A stretch of 64,000 nucleotides of DNA from Streptomyces eurythermus (GTDB lineage Bacteria > Actinomycetota > Actinomycetes > Streptomycetales > Streptomycetaceae): assembly GCF_014649115.1 (NCBI RefSeq), contig NZ_BMSK01000011.1, positions 1 to 64,000 of the forward strand, written 5' to 3'. A program made the position numbers and the translations under genes. The notes under the pieces were generated by a model. It saw only the letters and a list, made by a program, of their open reading frames with translations, had not been told where the DNA came from and ran no database searches. Numbering within the stretch: the stretch's first letter is position 1; each line of letters starts with the position of its first letter. Shown here piece by piece: positions 26,428-34,954 of this stretch.

Positions 26428-27861
26428 TCAGCAGGTGACGGTGCCCCTGCGCAGAGCGTGCCCGCCGTCGTTGGAGTCGTCGGCCCAGTAGACGGGCTTG
26501 TGACCGGCCACGCATTCGTCCGCGCCGGCCAGGGAGAAGCCCTCGTTGTTGTAGTCGGGCATGCCCGACGGGCGGTTGAAGACGCCCGTGGTGGTGAAGA
26601 CGCCGGTCGTGCCGATCTCCAAAGTGCGGTGCTGCCCGTCACAGGTGTCGTCGCAGACCGCCCACAGACGCGACGCCTGCGGCTCCCACTGCAGTTCCAT
26701 CACCCCGGACATGCCGCTGCCGAAGGACGCGACACGGGTGTAGGAGCCGGAGTCGGCCAGCACGTAACCGTAGATCATGCCGGTGCCTTCGACGCCCACG
26801 AAGAACACTCCGCCGCTGTGGCTGCCGTAGCGGGCCGGATCGTAGGCCGAGCCGGTCGAGGCGTCCTTGAACCCGGCGCCGGTCAGCGCGGTGTCCGGGA
26901 TCCAGGTGATGCCCTCGAGACCGAGATTGGAGCCGGTCGAGGGGATGTCGGACGTGAGGTTCCACTCCTTGACCGCGGTCAGCGACGAGCCTGATCCGCT
27001 CACGTCGTACTTCAGCACCGACAGGCGGCTGGTACCCGACGCGTCCCCGTCGCGCTCGCTGGCCACGAACGCGCCCGCGGCCGAACCGGCACCGGTCAGC
27101 GTGACGCCCTCACTGTCGGGAGTGCCGGAGCCGCCCGGAAAGCGCAGGCTCTTGCCGGCGGACCAGCCGCCGGCGGCATCCGGCTTCCAGCCGCCGGAGC
27201 CGTCACGCACCAGACGCCACAGCCTGCCGCTGTTCTGCGCACCCCACAGCACACTGTCCCCCTGGTACAGGCCGCTGAGGTCCTGGCCGAACACGTTCGA
27301 GCCGTCCGCGGTGGCCACACTGCCGCTTCCCGGCCACACGGCCGGCGCCGTGGAGCCGCCGCCTCCGCCGCCGGTGCCGCAGCTGTTCGGGCCGCCGAGG
27401 GTCACCGTGGCCGCCTGCCCGAACGCCCCGGTACCGTCGGGGCAGCGTGACCAGGACGGGTCGGAGTGCTCGCCCCAGGAGAAGCTGTCCACCTGGGTCG
27501 TGCCGTCCGCGAGGTAGAGGCCGGCCTCGTCGTCCGAGCCCAGGCCGAACTTGCCGCTCACGTCGAACGCACGGTACGCGCCCGGTGCCAGGGTGGTCCC
27601 GGAAGCGATCCTGTAGGCGTGGTCCTTGTCGTTGTCCTTGAGAACCCAGCCCGACACGTCGACCGTGGCGGCGCCCTTGTTGTACAACTCGATCGAGTCG
27701 TTGACGCCGCCGGTGGTCGTCACCTCGTTGATACGGACGTCGTCCGTGACGGCCGCGTGCGCCGCCGGTACGCCGGTCAGGGCACCCGCGGCCACGAGGG
27801 GTGCGGCGACGAGAAAACGAGCAAGGGCACGAGCGTGCCGGAAAGCGGCCGATGCGGTCAC
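26428..27861 (-). CDS. Secreted lamin-tail-domain protein
   Basis: This 477-residue exported protein has a signal peptide (LARFLVAAPLVAAGALTGVP, cut after AHA). A lamin-tail domain covers about 40-150 (VRINEVTTTGGVNDSIELYN, VSGWVLKDND). After a Gly/Ser linker, a beta-rich domain of about 300 residues contains SDSEGVTLTG-like turns, GLEGITWIPD and NNEGFSLAGADEC, resembling esterase-like/phytase-like propeller domains. Function is unknown; such proteins often bind or act on extracellular polymers. The GTG at 27861 is chosen because the signal peptide starts there; the frame continues upstream into an unrelated gene. Confidence 0.8.
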   Translation of the reverse strand: MTASAAFRHARALARFLVAAPLVAAGALTGVPAAHAAVTDDVRINEVTTTGGVNDSIELYNKGAATVDVSGWVLKDNDKDHAYRIASGTTLAPGAYRAFDVSGKFGLGSDDEAGLYLADGTTQVDSFSWGEHSDPSWSRCPDGTGAFGQAATVTLGGPNSCGTGGGGGGSTAPAVWPGSGSVATADGSNVFGQDLSGLYQGDSVLWGAQNSGRLWRLVRDGSGGWKPDAAGGWSAGKSLRFPGGSGTPDSEGVTLTGAGSAAGAFVASERDGDASGTSRLSVLKYDVSGSGSSLTAVKEWNLTSDIPSTGSNLGLEGITWIPDTALTGAGFKDASTGSAYDPARYGSHSGGVFFVGVEGTGMIYGYVLADSGSYTRVASFGSGMSGVMELQWEPQASRLWAVCDDTCDGQHRTLEIGTTGVFTTTGVFNRPSGMPDYNNEGFSLAGADECVAGHKPVYWADDSNDGGHALRRGTVTC

Positions 27862-28049
27862 TGAACGAGTCCTGACGTCGTCATGGGCAGGGCGGCCCGA
27901 CAGTCGCGAACCAGTCCGAACACGCGGCCCCGGTCGAGAAGGACAGCACATGAACGGCTGACGAACTGCCCTCGTCCCGCTCGTCCTCGCTGCCGACGAC
28001 CACCCCGAGGGGCGGTCGGCCCGGCTGCTTCGAGCGCGTCGTCGGCTGA

Positions 28050-29504
28050 TCAGCGGCTGTTTTCCGGGTGGAGGACGCTGAGGTCGCCGTAGGCCGACAG
28101 AGCACCGGCCGGGTCGCCGGGCTTGTGCCGCAGGGTGGTGTCCAGGAAGGCGAGCGTGGTCGCGGCGACGACACGCGGGCTCCGGGCACGGCCCAGGGAA
28201 CCGGTCATCGAGGGCACGGGCGGCAGGTACAGGGGGCCGTCCATGAAGGTGAGGTGCGCGGCGCCGGGGATGGTGAGCCGGTAACTCGTCGCGGTGCCGG
28301 CCTCGAGGGCCTCGGTGAGGCGGGGGAGGTAACGCGGGTCGGTTTCCGGGGTGATGGCCGCGGTGAGCGCGAGCACCGGCCGGCGCAGGGCCGGCGAGGT
28401 GGGACCGTGGGGGTAGCCGTCCAGATCGATGACGGCGTCGAACCGGCGGTCCTGCCGGGCCGCCTGCAGAGCGGCGGCGCCGCCCATGGAGTGACCGGTG
28501 ACCGCGACCCGGCCGGTGTCCAGGCGTCCGGTCAGCGGGCCGGTGATCTCTCCTCGGTCCATGCGGTCGAGCTGGGTGAGGACGAAGCTGAGGTCGGCGA
28601 CCCGGACAGCCGTCCAGCCGACCGCCAGGTCCTCGTCCTTGCCCCGGTCCCCGGTGGAAGACGTCCTGGAGTGAATCGTCCGCCCGTCGGCGAGGACGAC
28701 CGCGGCGGAGTCGTACGGGTGGTCGAGGGCGGCGACCGCATAGCCGTGGCTGGCCAGTTCCTCCGCCCAGGCGGTGTTCTGGGTGCGCACCCCGCCCGAA
28801 CCGGGAGAGAACAGCACGACCGGGAACCGTCCGCCCCCACTGGCCACCGGGGCGTCGAAGACCGCGTGAGTGCGGGCACGCGGGACGCCGTCGACCAGGA
28901 AGCCGGGCAGGCCGGCCCCGTCGGCGAGGGCGTCCGCGACGGTGCGCGCCTCGTGCTCGGTGCGTCCCAGGTACCGGGCCCGCCGCGCGCCCGCGGGACT
29001 CTCCTGCGCGGGGTACCAGAGCTGGACCACGACCGTGCGTCGGTCGTGCGGATCGGCGGTGAAGCCCTCGGGGCGGTGCGGGTCGGTCCACTCCACCACA
29101 CGGGTGCCGACCGGGAAACGGCCCGACGGCTCGGGGAACACGGGGACGGGAAAGGCCCAGGCGGCCACCGGACCCGCGGCGATCAGGGCGGCGCAGGCCA
29201 CCGTCCCGGGCAACGCCAGCCACCATCGCGCCCGCCGGGCCGGCCGGCCGGTACGGCGTCGCAGCAGGGGAGAGAGCGCGAACGGCAGCGCCACGGCGGC
29301 GCCTGCCAGTACCGGCAGCATCTGCCAGCGCAGCCCCACCACACTCAGCCCGGTCGCCGACAGCACGAGCACCGCCCCCGCCGCGATCGTGGCGCGCGGA
29401 CGGGCAGCTGCCGGAAGCCAGCGCGCCGTCACCAGGACGACGGCCGCCAGCATGGCGAGCAATTCCAGAGGGGACACGTACAGCCCCGCGATGATCTCGG
29501 TCAC
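28050..29504 (-). CDS. Membrane-anchored alpha/beta hydrolase, PAF-acetylhydrolase-like
   Basis: This 484-residue protein starts with three to four transmembrane helices (about 1-125), followed by an extracytoplasmic alpha/beta-hydrolase domain. The nucleophile elbow is GHSMGGAAAL, the oxyanion region FSPGSGGVRTQN, and the catalytic His is in GAAHLTFMD. VVVQLWYPAQ and FPVVLFSPGSGG match the PAF-acetylhydrolase/plasma-lipase-like family. It probably cleaves a lipid ester or a short acyl ester at the membrane. The ATG at 29504 gives the complete first helix. Confidence 0.85.
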   Translation of the reverse strand: MTEIIAGLYVSPLELLAMLAAVVLVTARWLPAAARPRATIAAGAVLVLSATGLSVVGLRWQMLPVLAGAAVALPFALSPLLRRRTGRPARRARWWLALPGTVACAALIAAGPVAAWAFPVPVFPEPSGRFPVGTRVVEWTDPHRPEGFTADPHDRRTVVVQLWYPAQESPAGARRARYLGRTEHEARTVADALADGAGLPGFLVDGVPRARTHAVFDAPVASGGGRFPVVLFSPGSGGVRTQNTAWAEELASHGYAVAALDHPYDSAAVVLADGRTIHSRTSSTGDRGKDEDLAVGWTAVRVADLSFVLTQLDRMDRGEITGPLTGRLDTGRVAVTGHSMGGAAALQAARQDRRFDAVIDLDGYPHGPTSPALRRPVLALTAAITPETDPRYLPRLTEALEAGTATSYRLTIPGAAHLTFMDGPLYLPPVPSMTGSLGRARSPRVVAATTLAFLDTTLRHKPGDPAGALSAYGDLSVLHPENSR

Positions 29505-30201
29505 CCGGCCATCCTCGACACGGGCACGTCATGCCGCATCGTCCGCCGGTCGCCATCGCATGCGACCCAGGTCGCACACGAAAGCGTGCCGTCCGTACGA
29601 CCAGAGTCGCATCCGGGCATCTCACCTGTGCGACCGACCACCTGGCCGGCGCACGCGACGACGGGTCGCGGCACGACCAGCGCACCGCCACGGCCGAGGG
29701 CCGTCCCCCGTCCGGCACGCCTGCGGGGGGCGCGAGGGCCGAGACGCCGACCCCCAGCGGCAGTCCGTTCGCGTCAGAGAGGGGCGTCATCGAGTCGGTG
29801 CAGTACCGCGTCTCATCAGGCGTGTCCTGCGTCCCGCCCCCCTGTGGCCGCACCTCGATGGTGGGATCGACGGCTTCGCGATCTCCCACAGCCCGTCCGG
29901 AACAATCCGACTCCACATACGCGCTGGGCGTAGTCGCACAGCGCCGAGCAGGCATGGCAGCGGGAGGGTGCCCCAGCTGGGGGCGCCGGTGGGCCGGCCC
30001 GATTCACCGTCGAGACGTGCGACGAGCACCTGCACAAGGCCGCTCGGTCCGAGGCCCGGCTCGCCCCGCCGCCGCCCGGTTCGGCGGCACACATCAACAC
30101 GTCCGGGTGGAGCACGGGAGCCCGCGGATTTCCGCCGCTGCGAGGAGAGTCGGCCGAGGGGCCCGGTCTGGGGACGGGCGGGGATGGGCACGATCCCTTC
30201 C
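29505..30201. other. 697-base region without a clear gene
   Basis: Several open frames of 130-270 codons cross this stretch, but none shows the G/C third-position pattern or a good start site. One short forward stretch near 30000-30060 reads ARFTVETCDEHLHKAARSEA, which looks protein-like and could be debris of an old gene. Nothing else was recognised. Confidence 0.4.
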
Positions 30202-31182
30202 ATGGCACACGCGGATTCAGTACCACGCCGCCCGCGCTTGCTGTGGGAGCAGCACTGCTGTCTGCCGTCGGAGCGGCACGCCGATGTCGGTGAGCTGGCT
30301 CGCTACCGCAGGCCGGGTGGCAGTCTTGTGTCGGTGAACGTTGGTTACGTCCCGCATTCCGCGGAGGACGTCACCGGCCTGATCATGAGCTGGCGGGAGC
30401 GGATCGCAGCGGATCACCGCTTGCGGCCGGCGGAGAGTGTCGTCGACGTCGACGCCGCCGGCCGCGACGGGAACGTGGCCGTGGCCTTCGACCTGGAGGA
30501 TTCCGGTCCGCTCGCGGGGCGGCTGGAGCGTGTACGCCGGTTCTATGAACTCGGTGTCCGCACGATGCTGCCGAGCTACAACAACCGCAACGCGGCGGGC
30601 GGAGGCTGCCTTGACGCGGTCGACGAGGGACTTACCGCCTACGGCCGGGCACTGGTGAGGGAGATGAACGCCGTCGGCATGGTGGTGGACGGTTCTCACT
30701 GCGGGACCCGCACGGGGCTGGACATGTGTGAGGTCTCCGAACAGCCCGTGATCTACAGCCACTCCTGCATGCGCTCGCTGTGGGACCACCCTCGCAACAT
30801 CACCGACGACCAGGCCAAGGAGTGCGCTGCCACGGGCGGGGTCGTCGGCATCACCGGTGTCGGGATCTTCCTCGGCGCCAACGACGCCTCCGTCGACGCG
30901 TTGGTACGGCACATCGACTACGCGGTCGAACTCGTCGGCCCCGAACACGTCGGAGTATCGACCGACTACCCCTTCGACCACGACGACTTCAACGCGATGC
31001 TCGAACAGAGCCCGGAGCTGTTCCCCGACTCCTACACCCGCTGGGGTCCCATCAACTTTCTGCCCCCGGAAGGCCTGCTGACCGTCGAAGACGCGCTGAT
31101 CGCTCGCGGATACCCCGACGACGCCGTCACCGCGATCCTGGGCGGCAATTTCCGCCGCGTCGCCGCACAGGTGTGGCAGTGA
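30202..31182 (+). CDS. Peptidase M19 (membrane dipeptidase)-like protein
   Basis: This 326-residue protein has the TIM-barrel pattern of M19 renal-dipeptidase-like enzymes: LLWEQHCCLP at the first strand, VAVAFDLEDSGPL, RRFYELGVRTMLPSYNNRN, MVVDGSHCGTRT, VIYSHSCMRSL and GVSTDYPFDH. The first metal motif normally reads HxD; here it is HCC, so the binuclear zinc site may be altered, as in a divergent subfamily. No signal peptide. The ATG at 30202 starts the conserved part; an ATG at 30184 is possible. Substrate unknown. Confidence 0.8.
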   Translation: MAHADSVPRRPRLLWEQHCCLPSERHADVGELARYRRPGGSLVSVNVGYVPHSAEDVTGLIMSWRERIAADHRLRPAESVVDVDAAGRDGNVAVAFDLEDSGPLAGRLERVRRFYELGVRTMLPSYNNRNAAGGGCLDAVDEGLTAYGRALVREMNAVGMVVDGSHCGTRTGLDMCEVSEQPVIYSHSCMRSLWDHPRNITDDQAKECAATGGVVGITGVGIFLGANDASVDALVRHIDYAVELVGPEHVGVSTDYPFDHDDFNAMLEQSPELFPDSYTRWGPINFLPPEGLLTVEDALIARGYPDDAVTAILGGNFRRVAAQVWQ

Positions 31183-31404
31183 CTCCTGGGTCCCAGACCG
31201 TCCGCCCGCGGGTGTCCGGGTGGGTCCAGGTCGTGCCCGGGCCGCCGTGCCTCTGGAGCAGCGGCACGCCGCCGGGCGCGGCCGTGCCGTCGTGCGAAGG
31301 CCGGCGGCCAGGGCAGCAGCACCGGGGCAGGCGGCCGTCCTCAGGCCGTCGAGGACGGTCGCCGTGCCGGCCGAGCGGGTCCCGCCCATCGATATCCTTC
31401 TGGC

Positions 31405-31857
31405 ATGTCGACGCCAATACCGCCCGCTCACGGCGCCCCCGTCAGCAGCCCTGTGCCCACAGCATCGGATCGCCGGTTCAGACCTTCGCTGGCTGCCGCT
31501 GTCGCGGCAGGACTGGTCCTGGGGGCCGGCGGGGTCGGCATCGCCTGGGCACTCAGCGGAGACGACGGCTCCTCCGGTGACGGAGCGGCCGATGACGCCC
31601 GTCGTGCGTGTGTCACCCTGGAGAGCTTCGACGAGTCGGCCGACATGGACAACGACGCACAGAGGAATATCGCCTTCAACCGTCTCGGCGGCGCCGCCGC
31701 ACTGTCTGCCGCGGCGGCGGCCGGTGACCGTGAGTACAAGCCCTTGGCCGATGCGCTCCAGCAGGTGCTGAACCATCAGATGCGCGCCGACGACTTCACT
31801 GAACCCGGGTTCCGCAAGGATCTGAAAGCGGCCCGGTCTCTGTGCGACCGTCTCTGA
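31405..31857 (+). CDS. Small single-pass membrane protein
   Basis: This 150-residue protein has a disordered Pro/Ser/Thr-rich start, one transmembrane helix (about 30-50, AAAVAAGLVLGAGGVGIAWA), an acidic Gly/Asp linker, and a small helical exterior domain with two cysteines (RRACVTLESF and ARSLCDRL) that could pair. The family is not recognised. It stands alone after a 222-base gap that shows nothing distinctive. Confidence 0.65.
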   Translation: MSTPIPPAHGAPVSSPVPTASDRRFRPSLAAAVAAGLVLGAGGVGIAWALSGDDGSSGDGAADDARRACVTLESFDESADMDNDAQRNIAFNRLGGAAALSAAAAAGDREYKPLADALQQVLNHQMRADDFTEPGFRKDLKAARSLCDRL

Positions 31858-32340
31858 CCGACGCCCGGAGGGGCGGACACCGAACCGGGGTGGACCGGTC
31901 GGCACCGTCGGCCGGTGCGCCCTGCGCTTGAGCCCAGACGCAACTTGGCAGAAGCGTGCGGGGGTACCGGAAGGGGGTGCGGCGCCGCCAGTGCGGGGCG
32001 GCCTGACCGTCGTTCTCGACGGGTAACTCCCCGGTGCGGGCGTCCCCTTGGTCCTTGCCGAGGAAGTCTCCGTACGCGCGCCGCTCGGCGGAACGGGCGA
32101 TCCGGCCGAGCGTCCCGTGGTACGTACGCCGCGCGAGCGCGGGGCACGCCAGGACAGTGCCCGGCCGGTCGCCGGCTTCGACTGCGTCAGCCTACGCAGC
32201 ACCCTCTGAAGGCATTCGTGATCACCGGCGCTCTCGCGCGTACGATCCCCCGGTCCCCAACACGACCGAAACACGTGTGTTCGAAAGGGCCGTCGGCTCG
32301 TTGAGTCGCAGGAGCAGTCACACAACCGTCAAGGGGGACC
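31858..32340. other. 483-base gap upstream of the ABC exporter
   Basis: No gene with good coding signals. A reverse-strand frame around 31990-32140 reads RRTYHGTLGRIARSAERRAY and continues protein-like for about 60 residues without an obvious start; it could be a gene remnant. The right end contains an AAGGGGG ribosome site used by the leader ORF. Confidence 0.4.
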
Positions 32341-32406
32341 ATGTCGACTTCGGCCAGGACACCAGCACCTGCGACTGCCCGGCCCGGACGGGGAGGCGCG
32401 CTGTGA
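32341..32406 (+). CDS. 21-codon leader ORF coupled to the ABC transporter
   Basis: An ATG directly behind AAGGGGGACC opens a 21-codon frame (MSTSARTPAPATARP and five more residues) whose TGA overlaps the GTG of the transporter gene by 4 bases. The strong ribosome site has no other user. It could be a leader peptide that couples or attenuates translation, or an unmodified short peptide. Codon usage is not biased enough to decide. Confidence 0.4.
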   Translation: MSTSARTPAPATARPGRGGAL

Positions 32407-34391
32407 AGAGGTTCTTCGGACGGGTACGGATGGCCGAGCCGGAGGTCTCCGACGCCGAGCGGGAGCTCTTCGGCGGTCCTCTGCGCTACGACCTGGGCTG
32501 GTCGGAACACGAGCGCGCCTGGCTCGACCTGACGATGATGTCCGCTCTGCGCTCCATGCCGAGGCTGGTCGGGGCGACGTTGCGGATGGCGTGGCAGGCC
32601 GACCGCCGTGCTCTGCTCACGGTCGCCGTCAGCGAGGTCGGGCAGGGTCTCGCCGCGGCGGTCGGGCTGCTCGCGGTGAACGCCGTGATGCACGCCCTGC
32701 TCGGCTCGGGCACCCCCGACCAGCGGCTGCACGCGGTCCTGCCCGGACTGCTCGCCGCCGCCGGAGCCGCCGTGGTCAACTCGGGCCTGGCCGGCTGGTC
32801 CACCTCGCGGGCGGGCCGGCTGGAGCCGCTGGTGGAGCGGATCGCCACGACCCAGTACCTGGCGGCCGCCGCGTCCGTCGAACTGGAGGCCATCGAGGAC
32901 CCGGAGTTCCGGCGGCTGATCGACGTCGCCCAGTACGGCGCCGCATCCGCCCGCCGCATGATCAGCGCCTGCGTCGCCGCGCTGAACGGGACCATCTCCC
33001 TGATCTCCACGGCGGGCGTGCTCACCATCCTCCACCCGGTCCTTCTGCCGATGCTGATCCTGATCGCGGCGCCGCGCGGCTGGGGCGCGATGCGGGTGGC
33101 GCAGGAACGGTACGTGTCGGTGATGAGCTGGGTCGAGCACATGCGGGCCAGCCGCCTCATCGGCAATCTGCTCACGGAGCGCACCGCGGCACAGGAGGTG
33201 CGCATCCACGCGGTCGGACCGTTCCTGCTCAGCCGCTACGAGCGGATGGCGGAGAGCGCCGAGGCCGAGCAGGAGCGGCTGGCCTCCGGCAAAGCCGTCA
33301 CCGAGTGGGTGGCCGCCGCGCTGTCCGGCCTCGCCATGGCGGTGACGTACGGGGCCATGTTCTGGCTGATCATGAGCGGGCACATGAGTCTGGCCGTGGC
33401 CGGGACCGCCGTCATCGCCGTCCGGTCCGGCTCGGCGAGCCTGGGCGCGCTGGTGATGAACGTGAACCAGCTGCACGAGGAGTCCCTCTACGTCCGCGAC
33501 CACGCCCGGTTCCTGGAGGAGGCGGCGCGGCACACCATTCCCAGCGGGGGTGATCCCGTCCCGGCACGGGTGCGGCAGGTCGTCCTGGACACGGTGAGCT
33601 ACCGCTATCCGGACCGGGAAACCCCCGCCCTGGACGAGGTGTCCCTCACCCTGCCCATGGGCTCGGTCACCGCCGTGGTCGGCGAGAACGGTTCCGGCAA
33701 GAGCACCCTGATGAAGGTGTTGTCGGGCCTGTTGCTGCCGCAGAGCGGGACGGTGCTGTGGGGCGAGGCCGACCTGGTCTCCCTGGACCGGGCCGAGGTC
33801 TTCGACCGTGTCGCGCTGCTCACCCAGGACTTCCAACGCTGGCCGGTGACAGCGGCGTTGAACATCCGGATCGGCCGGCCCGCCCGGGAAGCCGGTCCCG
33901 AGGACCTGCGGCCGTCCGTCGACTACGCGGGCGCAGGACCGGTCGTCGCCAAACTTCCCGACGGCCTGCGCAGCCTCCTGGCCCGGATGTTCCGGGGCGC
34001 GAGCGAACTGTCCGGCGGCGAGTGGCAGAAGATCGGCCTCGCCCGGACCCACTGGCGCGACTCCACCTCCGATGCCGACGGCGTGCTCATCGTGGACGAG
34101 CCCACCTCGGCCCTCGACCCGGAAGCGGAGATCGCGGCCTTCGACCGCATCCGCCGGCTCGCCGCCCCGAACCGGGCCGTCGTCCTGGTCACCCACCGCA
34201 TGTCCGGCGTCCGCCACGCCGACCGCATCCACGTCCTGCACCACGGACGGCTCGTCGAGCACGGCAGCCACGCCGAACTCATGGCCGCCCGGGGGCGCTA
34301 CGCCGCGATGTTCGACGCGCAAGCCTCCCAGTACGCCCCCGAGGCCACCGTCCCCCGCCCCGGCTCCCCCACCGTCACAGATCCCGCGTGA
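32403..34391 (+). CDS. ABC exporter, fused membrane and ATPase domains
   Basis: This 662-residue half-transporter has an N-terminal six-helix membrane domain (about 70-330) and a C-terminal ATPase. Walker A is GENGSGKST, the signature is LSGGEWQKIG, Walker B is GVLIVDEPTSALDP, and the switch His is VTHRMSG. The membrane part resembles exporters found in peptide (RiPP) clusters, but no processing peptidase domain or biosynthetic genes adjoin it. The GTG at 32403 has GGGAGG upstream and overlaps the leader ORF stop. It is likely a homodimer exporting a peptide or hydrophobic compound. Confidence 0.9.
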   Translation: MKRFFGRVRMAEPEVSDAERELFGGPLRYDLGWSEHERAWLDLTMMSALRSMPRLVGATLRMAWQADRRALLTVAVSEVGQGLAAAVGLLAVNAVMHALLGSGTPDQRLHAVLPGLLAAAGAAVVNSGLAGWSTSRAGRLEPLVERIATTQYLAAAASVELEAIEDPEFRRLIDVAQYGAASARRMISACVAALNGTISLISTAGVLTILHPVLLPMLILIAAPRGWGAMRVAQERYVSVMSWVEHMRASRLIGNLLTERTAAQEVRIHAVGPFLLSRYERMAESAEAEQERLASGKAVTEWVAAALSGLAMAVTYGAMFWLIMSGHMSLAVAGTAVIAVRSGSASLGALVMNVNQLHEESLYVRDHARFLEEAARHTIPSGGDPVPARVRQVVLDTVSYRYPDRETPALDEVSLTLPMGSVTAVVGENGSGKSTLMKVLSGLLLPQSGTVLWGEADLVSLDRAEVFDRVALLTQDFQRWPVTAALNIRIGRPAREAGPEDLRPSVDYAGAGPVVAKLPDGLRSLLARMFRGASELSGGEWQKIGLARTHWRDSTSDADGVLIVDEPTSALDPEAEIAAFDRIRRLAAPNRAVVLVTHRMSGVRHADRIHVLHHGRLVEHGSHAELMAARGRYAAMFDAQASQYAPEATVPRPGSPTVTDPA

Positions 34392-34729
34392 CCCGCTCGT
34401 GGCCGACGCGTCATGTGACGGCACGCCGCGTCGAAGTGGGGTTGACCGGGCGGCTCGTGGGGGTGGGGGGTTTCTTCTCTCGGCGGGCGGACGAGGGACC
34501 GGCGGGTGCCACGGTCCGCGGCCGTCGGCGGGCGCGACGGTGTCGATCGCCAAGGGCCTGCGACAGCGCACACCGGCCGTGTCCGGGGGTGACCTGGTGG
34601 CCCTCCCGGTGTTACGCCCATGAGGAATTCCTCCTGCGCGCGCACACCTGGCGAGAGCCTCGGGGTCATCACACCGCTGGGCGCCGGAGCCGTTGTGGAC
34701 CACTTGGTCCATAACAGCTTCCCCGGGAG
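34392..34729. other. Gap between ABC exporter and protease block
   Basis: 338 bases with no recognised gene. Open frames here lack start sites and coding bias. A promoter for the protease block is expected but not distinct. Confidence 0.4.
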
Positions 34730-34954
34730 ATGCCGCAACCGGACCCGCCTGCCGGCTGTGGGCGCGGGATCACCCCGGACGAGTTGCGTACGGCCGTGGT
34801 CGGCACGAGGCTGGAAGAAAAGGCGACAAGCAGGCTCGGACGCGCCGAGTCACCGTACGGCCGGACGTGCCGTATCAGCTCGCCGATGGTGTCTCGGGCG
34901 TGCGGCGGGGCGGTCACCGTGTGCACGGGGGCAGTCGGAGCGGAGACACCATGA
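34730..34954 (+). CDS. Candidate 74-residue ORF coupled to the subtilisin gene
   Basis: The frame begins ATG 34730, contains GITPDELRTAVVGTRLEEKA followed by a Cys-containing tail, and its TGA overlaps the subtilisin ATG by 4 bases (ATGA). That overlap and the helical segment argue for a gene. Against it, third-position G/C is only about three quarters, lower than the neighbours, and the GGGAG ribosome site is too close to the ATG. Unknown family; weak call. Confidence 0.3.
   Translation: MPQPDPPAGCGRGITPDELRTAVVGTRLEEKATSRLGRAESPYGRTCRISSPMVSRACGGAVTVCTGAVGAETP

Noticed and set aside
29787..30226. Reverse frames of 136-138 codons upstream of the M19 gene
   Set aside because: No coding bias or start signal, and two different frames are equally open.
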